From NCBI GenBank assembly GCA_020860245.1, contig JAJBUQ010000004.1, forward strand, positions 34,326-98,325: a stretch of DNA of 64,000 nt, written 5' to 3'. Source of the DNA: Rikenellaceae bacterium (GTDB taxonomy: Bacteria > Bacteroidota > Bacteroidia > Bacteroidales > Rikenellaceae). This document shows, piece by piece, positions 42,384-51,823 of the stretch; within the stretch, counting starts at the first letter, position 1, and each line of letters starts with the position of its first letter. The translations under genes and the position numbers were made by a program. The notes beneath the pieces are model-generated. The model made no database searches and had not been told where the DNA came from. It was given only the letters and a program-made list of their open reading frames with translations.

Positions 42384-43673
42384 TCAGATTAGATCCTTAC
42401 CTATATCTTTGCGGTAATATTTACCTTTATAATCGATGTTATCGATAGTTTTAAACGACTTATTCACAGCCTCCCCGACACTCTTGCCAAAGGACGTAAC
42501 TGCGAGAACGCGTCCGCCGGAGGTTATCACATTCTTCCCTTCGGTCGTCGTCCCTGCATGAAATATAATGCTGTCCGTCTCCTGGTCGAGGCCCTCGATA
42601 GCGAAACCCTTCCGGTAATCTCCCGGATAACCTTCCGATACACATACGACAGTAGCTGCCGTCTCTTCGGATATCTCTAACTCACGCGACTTCAACGAAC
42701 CGAACGCAATACCCTCGAAGAGATCTATGATGTCCGATTTTATTCTCGGAATGACCACTTCTGTCTCAGGGTCTCCCATGCGGACGTTGTATTCGATAAC
42801 CTTCGGTTCTCCGTCGCAGTTCATCAATCCTATGAAAATAAATCCTTTATAGGTGATCTCGTCGGTTTTAAGTCCTTCGATAGTAGGTTCGACAATACTC
42901 TTCCTGACCTTCTCCATGAATTCTTCGTCACAGAACGGTACAGGCGATACCGCCCCCATGCCTCCTGTGTTGAGACCGGTGTCTCCTTCACCGATCCTCT
43001 TGTAGTCTTTGGCTTCGGGAAGAATCTTGTAACTCTTGCCGTCCGTCGCTACGAATACCGATACCTCTATGCCTGAAAGATATTCTTCGATAACAACTTT
43101 GGAACTTGCCGCGCCGAATTTGCCGGACAGCATGTCCGACAGCTCCTGCTTAGCTTCTTGGGCGCTATCCAGAATAACCACACCCTTGCCTGCCGCAAGT
43201 CCGTCCGCTTTGAGAACGTAAGGAGCCGACAGCGAGTCTATAAATGTATATCCCTCTTCGATGTTGTCCTTCGTAAAAGTCTTATATTGTGCTGTGGGAA
43301 TTCCGTGTTTTATCATGAAATTTTTCGCAAAATCCTTGCTCCCTTCCAGCTTTGCCCCCAAAGCCGAGGGACCGATAACAGGAATATTCATGATGTCGTT
43401 GTCATCCATGAAATAATCGTAAATACCTTTGACCAGGGGATCTTCCGGACCTACCACGACGAGGTTTATGTTGTTGGATATAACGAACTGCTTCAGTATC
43501 GCGAAGTCCGTCGGATTCATCTCCACATTGGTGCCGCAGCTCTTCGTCCCTGCATTTCCGGGCGCTATGAATAGCTTGGCAAGACGTTCGCTCTGGGCGA
43601 TCTTCCACGCAAATGCATTCTCTCTACCGCCTGAACCGAGCAGCAAAACGTTTACCGATTTTGGAAATTTCAT
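42384..43673 (-). CDS. purD: Phosphoribosylamine-glycine ligase
   Basis: This 429-residue ATP-grasp enzyme has the second step of purine synthesis. It begins VNVLLLGSGGRENAFAWKIAQS. VVGPEDPLVKG, YVLKADGLAAGKGVVI (ATP-grasp loop), EEYLSGIEVSVF, GLNTGGMGAVSP, EYNVRMGDPETEVV and the C-terminal AGTT......SGGRVLAVTSFG all match. First gene of a three-gene operon with the DUF6427 gene and queA. A consensus promoter lies 26 bp upstream. Confidence 0.97.
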   Translation of the reverse strand: MKFPKSVNVLLLGSGGRENAFAWKIAQSERLAKLFIAPGNAGTKSCGTNVEMNPTDFAILKQFVISNNINLVVVGPEDPLVKGIYDYFMDDNDIMNIPVIGPSALGAKLEGSKDFAKNFMIKHGIPTAQYKTFTKDNIEEGYTFIDSLSAPYVLKADGLAAGKGVVILDSAQEAKQELSDMLSGKFGAASSKVVIEEYLSGIEVSVFVATDGKSYKILPEAKDYKRIGEGDTGLNTGGMGAVSPVPFCDEEFMEKVRKSIVEPTIEGLKTDEITYKGFIFIGLMNCDGEPKVIEYNVRMGDPETEVVIPRIKSDIIDLFEGIAFGSLKSRELEISEETAATVVCVSEGYPGDYRKGFAIEGLDQETDSIIFHAGTTTEGKNVITSGGRVLAVTSFGKSVGEAVNKSFKTIDNIDYKGKYYRKDIGKDLI

Positions 43674-43698
43674 TGTTTATTTCAGTTATAAAGTCCCA

Positions 43699-43728
43699 CA
43701 AAAATATTAATTTTTGATTAAAGGACAA
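43699..43728 (-). promoter_or_regulatory. Promoter of the purD operon
   Basis: On the minus strand TTG (43728-43726), 19 bp and TATTTTTG (43706-43699) fit the consensus. Confidence 0.75.
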
Positions 43729-43769
43729 ATAAACGGACTTTGTTTGTCATAAAGAAAAAACTTCTTCCG

Positions 43770-44804
43770 TTAAATAGACTTGAGCGGCTGTTCTATGAAC
43801 GGTTTGAGAATACTGTTTAATTTTTCGTGCTCCACAAGGAATCCGTCGTGGCCGAAATCGGAAGTTATGATATAAAGTTCCGAGTCGGGAATATGTTTGT
43901 ACAGGAATATCTGTTCGCATACCGGAAGTATGATATCCGAAGAGATTCCTATAATCACCGTCTTGGCCTTGATCGTGGATAGCGCCGTCTCTACCCCTCC
44001 GCGGAATCGGCCCACGTTATGAGAGTCGAATGCCTGCGAGAGCCTGTAATAGGAATATGCGTTGAACCTTCTGCCGAGCTTGTCGCCCTGGTACTGCTGA
44101 TAGGTCGCTGCCCGGAATCCAGTGAGTTTGTATAGGTTGTCGTTCTCCTGCTGAGTCTCGTTATAGGCCATGCTGCCGCGATAGCTGAGCAGACCTATAG
44201 CCCTCGATACACGCATTCCCTTCTTCCCTGCCTCCGGATCGTTGGTTCCGTAAGTCGGATCGACCTCTATCGCCATTCTCTGCGATTCGTTGAGCGCTAT
44301 CGTCCATGGCTGGCTCCTTGCCGAGGTTGCGATAAGCACCAGCCTCTGCATAAATTCGGGCTGCATGATTGCCCATTCCATCGCCTGAAATCCACCGATC
44401 GAACTCCCTATCATAGCGCGTACGCCGGATATTCCCAATTCGTGTGCCAGAAGAATATGGGCATTCACCATATCCCGTATGGTGATGAATGGGAACGATC
44501 CGTAATAAGGTGCTCCGGTCTCAGGATTGGTGTCCAACGGTCCTGTTGTGCCGTAATGCGATCCGATTATATTTGCCGAGATTATAAAATATTTTGCCGG
44601 ATCGAGAAATTTTTTCGTTTCGACCGTATTCGGCCACCAGTCTGCTACATCGGAATTCGCCGTAAGTGCATGACAGACCCATATCACGTTATTCCTGCCC
44701 GGTTTGATCCGTCCGAACGTATTATAAGCGATCGTGAGCCCTGTGAGGGTCTCGCCGTTCTCCAGCGTGAAGGGTTTGTCGTATTTAAAATATTTGACTG
44801 CCAT
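43770..44804 (-). CDS. metX: Homoserine O-acetyltransferase (MetX-type alpha/beta hydrolase)
   Basis: The product has 344 residues from ATG 44804; an upstream in-frame start adds seven residues. Features of the family: LENGETLTGLTIAYNTFGR, WVCHALTANSDVADWW, the nucleophile Ser in MIGSSIGGFQAMEWAI near residue 145, AFDSHNVGRFRGG, and the Asp and His of the triad in SSDIILPVCEQ and DFGHDGFLVEH. It acetylates (or succinylates) homoserine in methionine synthesis. It is monocistronic. No riboswitch is recognised in its 190-bp upstream region. Confidence 0.9.
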   Translation of the reverse strand: MAVKYFKYDKPFTLENGETLTGLTIAYNTFGRIKPGRNNVIWVCHALTANSDVADWWPNTVETKKFLDPAKYFIISANIIGSHYGTTGPLDTNPETGAPYYGSFPFITIRDMVNAHILLAHELGISGVRAMIGSSIGGFQAMEWAIMQPEFMQRLVLIATSARSQPWTIALNESQRMAIEVDPTYGTNDPEAGKKGMRVSRAIGLLSYRGSMAYNETQQENDNLYKLTGFRAATYQQYQGDKLGRRFNAYSYYRLSQAFDSHNVGRFRGGVETALSTIKAKTVIIGISSDIILPVCEQIFLYKHIPDSELYIITSDFGHDGFLVEHEKLNSILKPFIEQPLKSI

Positions 44805-44945
44805 ACGGTTCTTATCAACCGACAAATAAACGAAAAAAATGTATAAAATGAAAACAAAGCGACGTTTAGGGCATATTTATAAATGATATTTAGTTATTTT
44901 ACGGCGGTATCGCTTTTATCGTGCGGAGTGGTTTTATTTCCGGAA

Positions 44946-44975
44946 TTGTTAAATAAAAAAAATACAATATTTTTG
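44946..44975 (+). promoter_or_regulatory. Promoter of the MoxR/VWA (Bat) operon
   Basis: TTG (44946-44948), 19 bp and TATTTTTG (44968-44975) fit the consensus, 39 bp before the first start. Confidence 0.8.
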
Positions 44976-45013
44976 TATGCCGTACGTTAAAGTGAAAAAT
45001 CAAAACTAATAAT

Positions 45014-46009
45014 ATGAACGAAGCAGTAAATATTAAGGAATTGAACGAGCGTATCGAACGCGAGAGTTCCTTCGTGGACCTTCTGAATATCGAAATGGGT
45101 AAAGTCTTCGTGGGGCAGAGGCACCTCGTGGATTCTCTCCTTATCGGATTGCTGTCGAACGGACATATTCTTCTCGAAGGGGTTCCGGGACTTGCGAAGA
45201 CCCTCGCTATAACCACACTTGCTCAGGCGGTGGATGCGAAATTCAGCCGTATACAGTTCACTCCGGATCTTCTCCCCGCCGACCTTATAGGGACCCTTAT
45301 ATACAGCCAGAAGAACGAAGAGTTCGCTGTCCGCAAAGGACCGGTCTTTGCTAACTTCGTGCTTGCGGACGAGATAAACCGCTCTCCTGCGAAGGTGCAG
45401 AGCGCCTTGCTCGAAGCGATGCAGGAGCGTCAGGTGACTATCGGAGACAATACATATAAACTGCCCGAACCGTTCCTTGTTCTTGCTACTCAGAACCCTC
45501 TCGAACAGGAGGGAACATATCCGCTTCCCGAGGCTCAGGTGGACCGCTTCATGCTGAAGGCTAAGATAACTTATCCGTCCAAGAACGAGGAGGTGAACAT
45601 CATGCGGATGAACCTTCAGGGCGAATTCCCTAAAGCGAATAAAATTATCACTCCGGAGGATATTCTCAGAGCCCGTATGACGGTGAATGAAGTATACATG
45701 GACGAGAAGATAGAGAAGTATATCATCGACATAATCTTCGCTACCCGTCAGCCGGAGGATTATAATCTCGACAGTCTGAAACAGTTGATAAGCTATGGCG
45801 GTTCTCCGCGTTCGACCATAAGCCTTGCGAAGGCAGCGAAGAGCTACGCATTCATTAAACGCAGGGGCTATGTGGTTCCGGAAGACGTACGCGCCGTATG
45901 CCACAACGTGCTGAGGCATAGGATAGGCATTACCTATGAAGCGGAAGCGGAAAATATCACTTCCGAAGAAATTATCACGGATATTCTCAATAAAGTCGAA
46001 GTGCCTTAA
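45014..46009 (+). CDS. moxR: MoxR-family AAA+ ATPase
   Basis: The product has 331 residues. Walker A is EGVPGLAKT near residue 55, Walker B VLADEINR near 120, sensor 1 LATQNPLEQEGTYPLPEAQ near 160, and YGGSPRSTISLAKAAK in the lid. MoxR ATPases act as chaperones with VWA-domain partners, here those encoded by the last two genes. First gene of a six-gene operon in which neighbours overlap or are 3-20 bp apart. Confidence 0.96.
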   Translation: MNEAVNIKELNERIERESSFVDLLNIEMGKVFVGQRHLVDSLLIGLLSNGHILLEGVPGLAKTLAITTLAQAVDAKFSRIQFTPDLLPADLIGTLIYSQKNEEFAVRKGPVFANFVLADEINRSPAKVQSALLEAMQERQVTIGDNTYKLPEPFLVLATQNPLEQEGTYPLPEAQVDRFMLKAKITYPSKNEEVNIMRMNLQGEFPKANKIITPEDILRARMTVNEVYMDEKIEKYIIDIIFATRQPEDYNLDSLKQLISYGGSPRSTISLAKAAKSYAFIKRRGYVVPEDVRAVCHNVLRHRIGITYEAEAENITSEEIITDILNKVEVP

Positions 46010-46020
46010 TCTCATGGATT

Positions 46021-46908
46021 ATGGAGGATAACAGCAGCGACATTCTCAGGCAGGTACGCAAAATAGAGATCAAAACCCGCGGACTTAGCAACGAGATATT
46101 TGCCGGCAAATACCATACGGCCTTCAAGGGGCGCGGTATGGCATTCAGCGAAGTGCGCGAGTACCGTATAGGTGACGACGTGAGAGACATAGACTGGAAC
46201 GTCACAGCCCGAAGCCGCACGCCTCATATCAAAACCTACGAAGAAGAGCGCGAACTCACCCTGATGCTACTTATCGACGTCAGTGGATCGCGCCTGTTCG
46301 GTACTGCCGACAAGACCAAAAAAAATCTTATTACGGAGCTTGCCGCGGTTCTTGCATTCTCCGCAGCATCGAACAATGACAAGATAGGATGTATATTCTT
46401 TAGCGACCAGGTGGAAAAATTCATCCCTCCTAAGAAAGGCAGGAAGCATATTCTTATGATAATACGCGAGCTTATCGAATTTGTTCCTCAGAGTAACGGA
46501 ACAAATATATCGGAGGCCTTGCGGTATTTTACCAATATTATCAAGAAGCACTGCACCGCGTTCCTTATATCGGATTTTATGGATACCGACGGGGAAGGCG
46601 GTGTTAATTTTGCCGATGCTCTGAATATAGCCTCCGGTAAACACGATATCATTGGTCTTAGAGTGTACGACGAACGTGAGCGTGAGATTCCGGACGTGGG
46701 CATTATCGAGTTCTCAGATGCGGAGACCGGACGTAAGGTCTGGTTCGATTCCTCTTCCCGCCGCGCCCGTAGGGCATATACGGAAAATTGGGAAAAAAAT
46801 TACGAAGCTGTGGATTCGACCCTCAGGCGCGCGCGCGTGGACAACGTACCAATATCTACCGCGGACGATTATGTCGCACAGCTTATTAAATTATTTTCAT
46901 ACAGATAG
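46021..46908 (+). CDS. DUF58 domain protein with VWA-like fold
   Basis: The product has 295 residues. The DUF58 core is GRGMAFSEVREYRIGDDVRDIDWNVTARS with the conserved Asp-Trp pair. A degenerate VWA domain follows, with the MIDAS-like LMLLIDVSGS and later FLISDFMD. DUF58 proteins partner MoxR ATPases across bacteria. It lies 11 bp after moxR. Cytoplasmic, no membrane segments. Confidence 0.93.
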   Translation: MEDNSSDILRQVRKIEIKTRGLSNEIFAGKYHTAFKGRGMAFSEVREYRIGDDVRDIDWNVTARSRTPHIKTYEEERELTLMLLIDVSGSRLFGTADKTKKNLITELAAVLAFSAASNNDKIGCIFFSDQVEKFIPPKKGRKHILMIIRELIEFVPQSNGTNISEALRYFTNIIKKHCTAFLISDFMDTDGEGGVNFADALNIASGKHDIIGLRVYDEREREIPDVGIIEFSDAETGRKVWFDSSSRRARRAYTENWEKNYEAVDSTLRRARVDNVPISTADDYVAQLIKLFSYR

Positions 46909-46911
46909 TTT

Positions 46912-47919
46912 ATGAAATATTCCGGTTTCAGATTTGTTTTTATAGTCGTCGTTTGCGGATTGCTCGGACTGTCGGTTTTAGCGCAGAACGATAGTATTCC
47001 TGTCCGTAATGAAAATACTCCTGTTATCAGAGCAAGAGTGGTTCCGGATACTATAATGATAGGGGACAGGATCACCCTCAGCCTCGAAATAGAGAAGGAT
47101 ATAGTACAGATCGTCGAATTCCCCTTCTTCAACGATGAGGAGATGGACAGGTCGTTCGGATATATAAACGAGACACCTGTTGATACCGTACAACTTGGAG
47201 ACAGAAAAGTCCTGTTGAGAAAAAATTATACGCTGGCCGTATTCGACGAGGGGAGGTATTCGCTCGGTAATCTGCCGGTCCTGTATATAGATAAGAATAT
47301 AACCGATACGTTGTACACTACGGACTCCCTCCACGTGTATGTGGATACCTATCTTATCGACCTCGATAATCCCGATCTCGATATAAATGATATCAAACCA
47401 CCTAAAAAGACTTCGTTGCTCTTCTCTGAGATATCCGGGTATATCTTCGTCGGATTCGCTGCGCTCCAGATTCTCATCGGATTACTGTATATACTTATAA
47501 AAACTCTGAGAAAAAAGGACGATAAGCCGCAGATACCGCTTAAGCCGGCCATACCTGCGCACATTGTGGCGATACAGGAATTGGAACGTTTGAATGAACA
47601 GAAATTATGGCAGAACAACCGACACAAAATGTATTACACGCGCCTTACGGATATTATCAGGGAATACATTGAAAACCGTTACGGAATAAACGCTATGGAG
47701 ATGACTTCGGACGAGATAGCCGAAGCATTGAACGGAATCGATCTAAACGAACGTTCATTCAACCAACTGAGAAGGCTTCTCTCCACTGCGGATTATGTGA
47801 AATTCGCTAAATATATTCCGAGCGTGGAAGATAATGAAATGTCATATAACGATGCTTATTACTTCGTCGAGGATACTAAAGAGATTCCGGTAAAAAAGGA
47901 GAAAAATGAGGAAGATTAA
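46912..47919 (+). CDS. Bat-operon envelope protein (DUF4381-like)
   Basis: The product has 335 residues. An N-terminal signal or anchor (residues 8-26) leads to a periplasmic beta-sandwich (about 30-160, with TIMIGDRITLSLEIEKD). One TM helix (about 172-195) and a cytoplasmic helical tail follow, with LERLNEQKLWQNNRHKMYYTRLTDIIREYIENRYGINAMEMTSDEI. That tail matches the DUF4381-type proteins found between DUF58 and VWA genes. It probably links periplasm to the MoxR/VWA complex. Its end overlaps the next gene by 14 bp. Confidence 0.82.
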   Translation: MKYSGFRFVFIVVVCGLLGLSVLAQNDSIPVRNENTPVIRARVVPDTIMIGDRITLSLEIEKDIVQIVEFPFFNDEEMDRSFGYINETPVDTVQLGDRKVLLRKNYTLAVFDEGRYSLGNLPVLYIDKNITDTLYTTDSLHVYVDTYLIDLDNPDLDINDIKPPKKTSLLFSEISGYIFVGFAALQILIGLLYILIKTLRKKDDKPQIPLKPAIPAHIVAIQELERLNEQKLWQNNRHKMYYTRLTDIIREYIENRYGINAMEMTSDEIAEALNGIDLNERSFNQLRRLLSTADYVKFAKYIPSVEDNEMSYNDAYYFVEDTKEIPVKKEKNEED

Positions 47920-48670
47920 GTATATGTCGGTAAAGACCGGAAGGATCGCGGTGATGGTAGCCGTTCTTTTTGGATTTGCCTCCGGAGCCTATGCCCAGCA
48001 GCATCCGGAGAGGCGTATGATCCGTTCCGGAAATAAAAATTTCGACAAAGGAAATTACGAAGACGCCGAACTGGATTACCTTAAGGCTCGCCATGCAAAC
48101 CCCGGTTCCTACGAGGCGGTGTTTAACCTGTTCGATAATTACTATAAACAGGAGAGATACGAGGACGCGGAGAAGGGATTCGAGAGTTTAACCGAGAGTG
48201 TGATATTCTTTGACGAGAAGGAACTCTCTGAGGTTTATTTCAATAAAGGTAACGCGTTGTTCCGGCAGGAGAAATATGAAGAGGCTCTCGATGCCTTCCG
48301 TAATGCCATGCGGTTCAATCCTGATGACGATGAAGCAAAATTTAATTACGCCTACACCAAAAAACTTCTGGAGGACGACAATCAGGATGAGGATGGCGAT
48401 AATAACGAAGACAGCGATTCCGACGGTGAAGGCGACGACCAGCAGGACGACAGCGACGGTAACGGTGATAACGACAACGGCGGTCAGGATGATTCGGACG
48501 GCGATAACGATCAGGAACAGAATGATAAAGAGGAAGACCGGCAGGGCGGAATAAGTCCCGAAGAGGCCGAGCGAATGCTGGATGCTATTCAGAACAGCGA
48601 GGACAACACCCGTGAAAGAATCGATGCTGAACAGCAGCCTGCTGCCGCTGCAAGCGGTAAAAATTGGTAG
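47906..48670 (+). CDS. TPR protein with acidic low-complexity tail (BatC-like)
   Basis: The product has 254 residues; ATG 47924 is an alternative start. A signal peptide ends at AYAQQ (about residue 32). Three TPR units follow (GNKNFDKGNYEDAELDYLKA, FNLFDNYYKQERYEDAEKGF, FNKGNALFRQEKYEEALDAFRNAM). From about residue 155 to 215 there is a stretch made almost only of Asp, Glu, Asn, Gly, Gln and Ser. The closing GGISPEEAERMLDAIQNSEDN is the BatC-type end. BatC proteins are periplasmic partners of the VWA proteins. In Bacteroides it usually follows batA-batB as I recall; here it precedes them. Confidence 0.85.
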   Translation: MRKIKYMSVKTGRIAVMVAVLFGFASGAYAQQHPERRMIRSGNKNFDKGNYEDAELDYLKARHANPGSYEAVFNLFDNYYKQERYEDAEKGFESLTESVIFFDEKELSEVYFNKGNALFRQEKYEEALDAFRNAMRFNPDDDEAKFNYAYTKKLLEDDNQDEDGDNNEDSDSDGEGDDQQDDSDGNGDNDNGGQDDSDGDNDQEQNDKEEDRQGGISPEEAERMLDAIQNSEDNTRERIDAEQQPAAAASGKNW

Positions 48671-48690
48671 TATTTATATTAGATATAGAT

Positions 48691-49686
48691 ATGATAGACA
48701 GATTTGCAAATCCCGGATTATTATGGCTCCTGCTTATATTGGTGCCGATGATAGGGTATTACATATTCAGGACGAGACAGGGAGGTATGACGGTGCGTTT
48801 GTCCGGTACTCAGGGAATAAACAAAATTCCCGTTACGGCGAGATATTACCTCCGCCATCTGCCGTTCCTCCTCCGATGTATTGCGGTAGCGCTTCTTATC
48901 GTTGCATTGGGGCGTCCGCAGAGTATCGAGACCAATCAGACGTCGAGTACCGAAGGTATCGACATAATGTTGTCGATAGATATATCGGGGAGTATGCTCG
49001 CACGCGACTTCAAACCGGATCGAATGACAGCAGCCAAGAATATATCCAAAGATTTTATTCTCGACCGGCCGAACGACAGGATAGGGATTGTGATATTCAC
49101 AGGGGAGAGCTTCACACAGAGTCCGCTAACTACCGATAAGGCCACGCTGATAACACTCTTGAATAAGGTCGAAGCCGGTATGATTGAAGACGGTACCGCG
49201 ATAGGGAACGGATTGGCGACAGCGATAAACCGCCTGAGAGAGAGCGACGCCAAGAGCAAAGTTATAATACTTCTTACGGACGGTGTCAATAATATGGGAC
49301 AAATATCCCCTCTGACCGCCGCGGAGATAGCCAAAACGATGGGAATCAAAGTATATACTGTCGGAATAGGAACAATGGGTACCGCACCTTATCCCGCGTT
49401 GGATATGTGGGGGAATATCACCTACCAGCAGGCTCCGGTAGAGATCGACGAAGAGGTACTGATCGAGATCGCTTCCATGACCGGAGGCCAATACTTCCGC
49501 GCGACCGATAATAACAAACTCGAAGAGATCTACGATATAATAAACCAGATGGAGACAACACGCATAGAGGTGGATAATTTTACTCTCTACAACGAAAAAT
49601 TTATGGTCTTTGCACTTATATCTCTGCTGTCGCTATCGTTGGAAGTAGTTATTCGTTATTTTTATCTTAAAAAATTACCGCAATAA
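48691..49686 (+). CDS. batA: VWA-domain membrane protein BatA
   Basis: The product has 331 residues from ATG 48691. It starts FANPGLLWLLLILVP (TM1), TM2 lies near 55-75 (PFLLRCIAVALLIVALGRPQ), then a VWA domain with a complete MIDAS DISGS near residue 96, the Thr of SPLTTDKATL and LLTDGVNNMG. A C-terminal TM (about 300-320) follows. Bat proteins contribute to oxygen and stress tolerance in B. fragilis by an unknown mechanism. The stop overlaps the batB start (TAATG). Confidence 0.93.
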   Translation: MIDRFANPGLLWLLLILVPMIGYYIFRTRQGGMTVRLSGTQGINKIPVTARYYLRHLPFLLRCIAVALLIVALGRPQSIETNQTSSTEGIDIMLSIDISGSMLARDFKPDRMTAAKNISKDFILDRPNDRIGIVIFTGESFTQSPLTTDKATLITLLNKVEAGMIEDGTAIGNGLATAINRLRESDAKSKVIILLTDGVNNMGQISPLTAAEIAKTMGIKVYTVGIGTMGTAPYPALDMWGNITYQQAPVEIDEEVLIEIASMTGGQYFRATDNNKLEEIYDIINQMETTRIEVDNFTLYNEKFMVFALISLLSLSLEVVIRYFYLKKLPQ

Positions 49687-50714
49687 TGTTCAGATTCGGA
49701 AGTCCGGAATATTTATATTTACTTCTGTTGCTGCCCGTCCTGGCCGCAGCCTATGTATGGTACGTCTATAACCGCCGCAAAAGATTGGAGAAGTTCGGTA
49801 AGGAGTTTACGGTCCGACAATTGATGCCGCTGTATTCACCCCGAAAAGATTTGTGGAAGTTTATTTTTTTCCTCACTGGAATAGCTCTGATAATATTCGG
49901 TCTTGCCCGTCCGCAGTTCGGATCGAGGTTAAAGGAGATAAATCGTAAGGGGTTGGAGATAATGCTCGCGGTAGACGTCTCGAATAGCATGCTCGCGCAG
50001 GACTTCGAACCCAATCGTCTGGAGAGGACCAAATTCGCCATAGACCGCCTCCTCGAACAGCTTGCGGAGGACAGACTCGGAGTCGTCGTATTTGCAGGAG
50101 ACGCTTACGTGCAGCTTCCTATAACTTCGGATTATCTCACCGCGAGAGCATTCGTGAGGCAGTTATCCACAAATATGGTATCCCGCCAAGGCACCGCTAT
50201 GGGGGCTGCTATCGACCTTGCCGCGAATTCATTCTCGACCGGAAGCGAAGGGAGCAGGGTTATAATAATAATATCCGACGGAGAGAATCACGAAGACGAT
50301 CCTGTCCGTTCTGCGCGTAATGCAGCGGAGAAGGGTATAACGATTTACACTATCGGTGTAGGTACTCCGGAAGGAGCTCCGATATTCATGAACGGTGATT
50401 TTATCAGGGACGAAAATGGCAATATGGTGGTTACTAAGCTTGACGAATCGACACTGGAGCAGGTAGCATTCGCTACCGGAGGCTCTTATGTAAGGGCTAC
50501 GAACCGGAGCGTCGGACTCAGCGAGATAATCGACCATGTAAACGAACTCGAGAAGCAGGAGCTCCGCACCATGGTATTCGAAGATTACGACGAGCGCTTC
50601 CAGTATCTTATCGGTGCCGCTCTTATTCTACTGCTTATAGAATTTTTAATAATAAACCGCCGCAACAGAATATTCTCCGGGATGAATATTTTCAGGAATA
50701 CAGACCGCTCTTAA
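49686..50714 (+). CDS. batB: VWA-domain membrane protein BatB
   Basis: The product has 342 residues. TM1 (about 9-26) and TM2 (about 57-74, with LARPQFG) come first. A VWA domain has MIDAS DVSNS near residue 98, LPITSDYLTARAF and IISDGENHEDD. A C-terminal TM lies near 310-328. It resembles BatA in layout and is translationally coupled to it. Last gene of the operon: a perfect palindromic terminator follows, so the batD and batE genes often found next are absent here. Confidence 0.93.
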   Translation: MFRFGSPEYLYLLLLLPVLAAAYVWYVYNRRKRLEKFGKEFTVRQLMPLYSPRKDLWKFIFFLTGIALIIFGLARPQFGSRLKEINRKGLEIMLAVDVSNSMLAQDFEPNRLERTKFAIDRLLEQLAEDRLGVVVFAGDAYVQLPITSDYLTARAFVRQLSTNMVSRQGTAMGAAIDLAANSFSTGSEGSRVIIIISDGENHEDDPVRSARNAAEKGITIYTIGVGTPEGAPIFMNGDFIRDENGNMVVTKLDESTLEQVAFATGGSYVRATNRSVGLSEIIDHVNELEKQELRTMVFEDYDERFQYLIGAALILLLIEFLIINRRNRIFSGMNIFRNTDRS

Positions 50715-50780
50715 AACTGATTGTTATATTCCGCTGAATACTGGTGAATTATTGTCAATTTACTTTTCGATCGGAATAAT

Positions 50781-50812
50781 AATAAAACCGGATCAATTGA
50801 TCCGGTTTTATT
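50781..50812. terminator. Terminator of the MoxR/VWA operon
   Basis: It is a perfect 16+16 palindrome with T-rich ends, serving both strands. Confidence 0.9.
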
Positions 50813-50916
50813 AAAGTTTGAACTCCGCAACTTTTATCGCGGAAGGTTGCCTGTTAAGGTGAATCCCGTTTTAGGTACCGTATATTTCACCGGCAACCGA
50901 AGTTTATGCCAATTCG

Positions 50917-51536
50917 TTAAAAATAAAATTTAGACGGATCTATACTTATATTAAAGCCGTTGTGCAGCGTGCTTATATGTACGGATGTGTTAGTCTCCGC
51001 AAACAGCTGCTCCTGGAACGAATTACCTTCAAAATTATCGTAGATCGTTACGTTGAGGAATTCGATATATGCCCATTCAGCTCCAGGGAAAATATCGTCA
51101 AGAGAGTCATTGAAATTATCTCTTACACCGCCCTGCCAGTAATCAATGCCTTCGAATCTCAGAGGGAGGTAATACACGTAGTCGTAATTCTGGTTAATTG
51201 CAGTGAGGTAATATTCGTAATTCATAGCAACATATACGGTTCTACCGGTATCGCCACGCAGAATCATATAATTAATTGTACATCGTCATATCCCAATCCG
51301 CTTCTGGAAGAATAAAAATTGCAGTTCCAGACGTTAATCCAGTTACCCCAAGTCGGAAGCTGAATTTTTTGTAAGTCGAAATGGAACCAGAATGCATTCG
51401 GTTCCACAGCTGCATCAACTGCTGCGGTAGCTTCGGTGGTCTCTGTTGCTTCGTTGTCTGCAATAAAATCCGAATCTTTCGAACACGCCGCAAATAAAAT
51501 AACAGCGGCAACAAGTAATAATAATTTTTTCATCAT
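50917..51536 (-). pseudogene. Lipoprotein gene split by a frameshift
   Basis: The first frame (51536 to 51264) has a lipoprotein signal (ILFAAC, Cys near residue 18), an acidic-Thr linker and a body starting NAFWFHFDLQKIQLP; it stops after DDVQLII. The second (51267 to 50917) begins MILRGDTGRTVYV and runs to FNISIDPSKFYF. They overlap as ATGA. Taking the second frame upstream gives TINYMILRGD, so loss of one base after Asp-Asp-Val would explain the break and restore one protein of about 206 residues. Nothing shows its function. Confidence 0.65.
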
Positions 51537-51823
51537 TTAAAGGTTAAATTAATACTTTTTGTTTGAGTACTCCGTCATGAAACGGACATGACCATGAAAA
51601 GTTACAACGGAAGTTACATTTCTTACTTAAATTATTTAAAAACTTGTATTATTTTATAAGCTGATTGCAATGATAGTCATTGAAAATCAATAAGTTGATA
51701 TTGTATTTTCCGCGTCATTTTTTTTGGGCCGGTTATAGTGGTATATAATCTTGTCCCAATAATGTATAACAAACGGGATAAAACAAACCGCCCTATCCCG
51801 CCCTATCTCGATAAATAATATGG

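Noticed and set aside
44987..46015. A 342-codon open frame antisense to moxR
   Set aside because: It mirrors the moxR frame; no recognisable protein.
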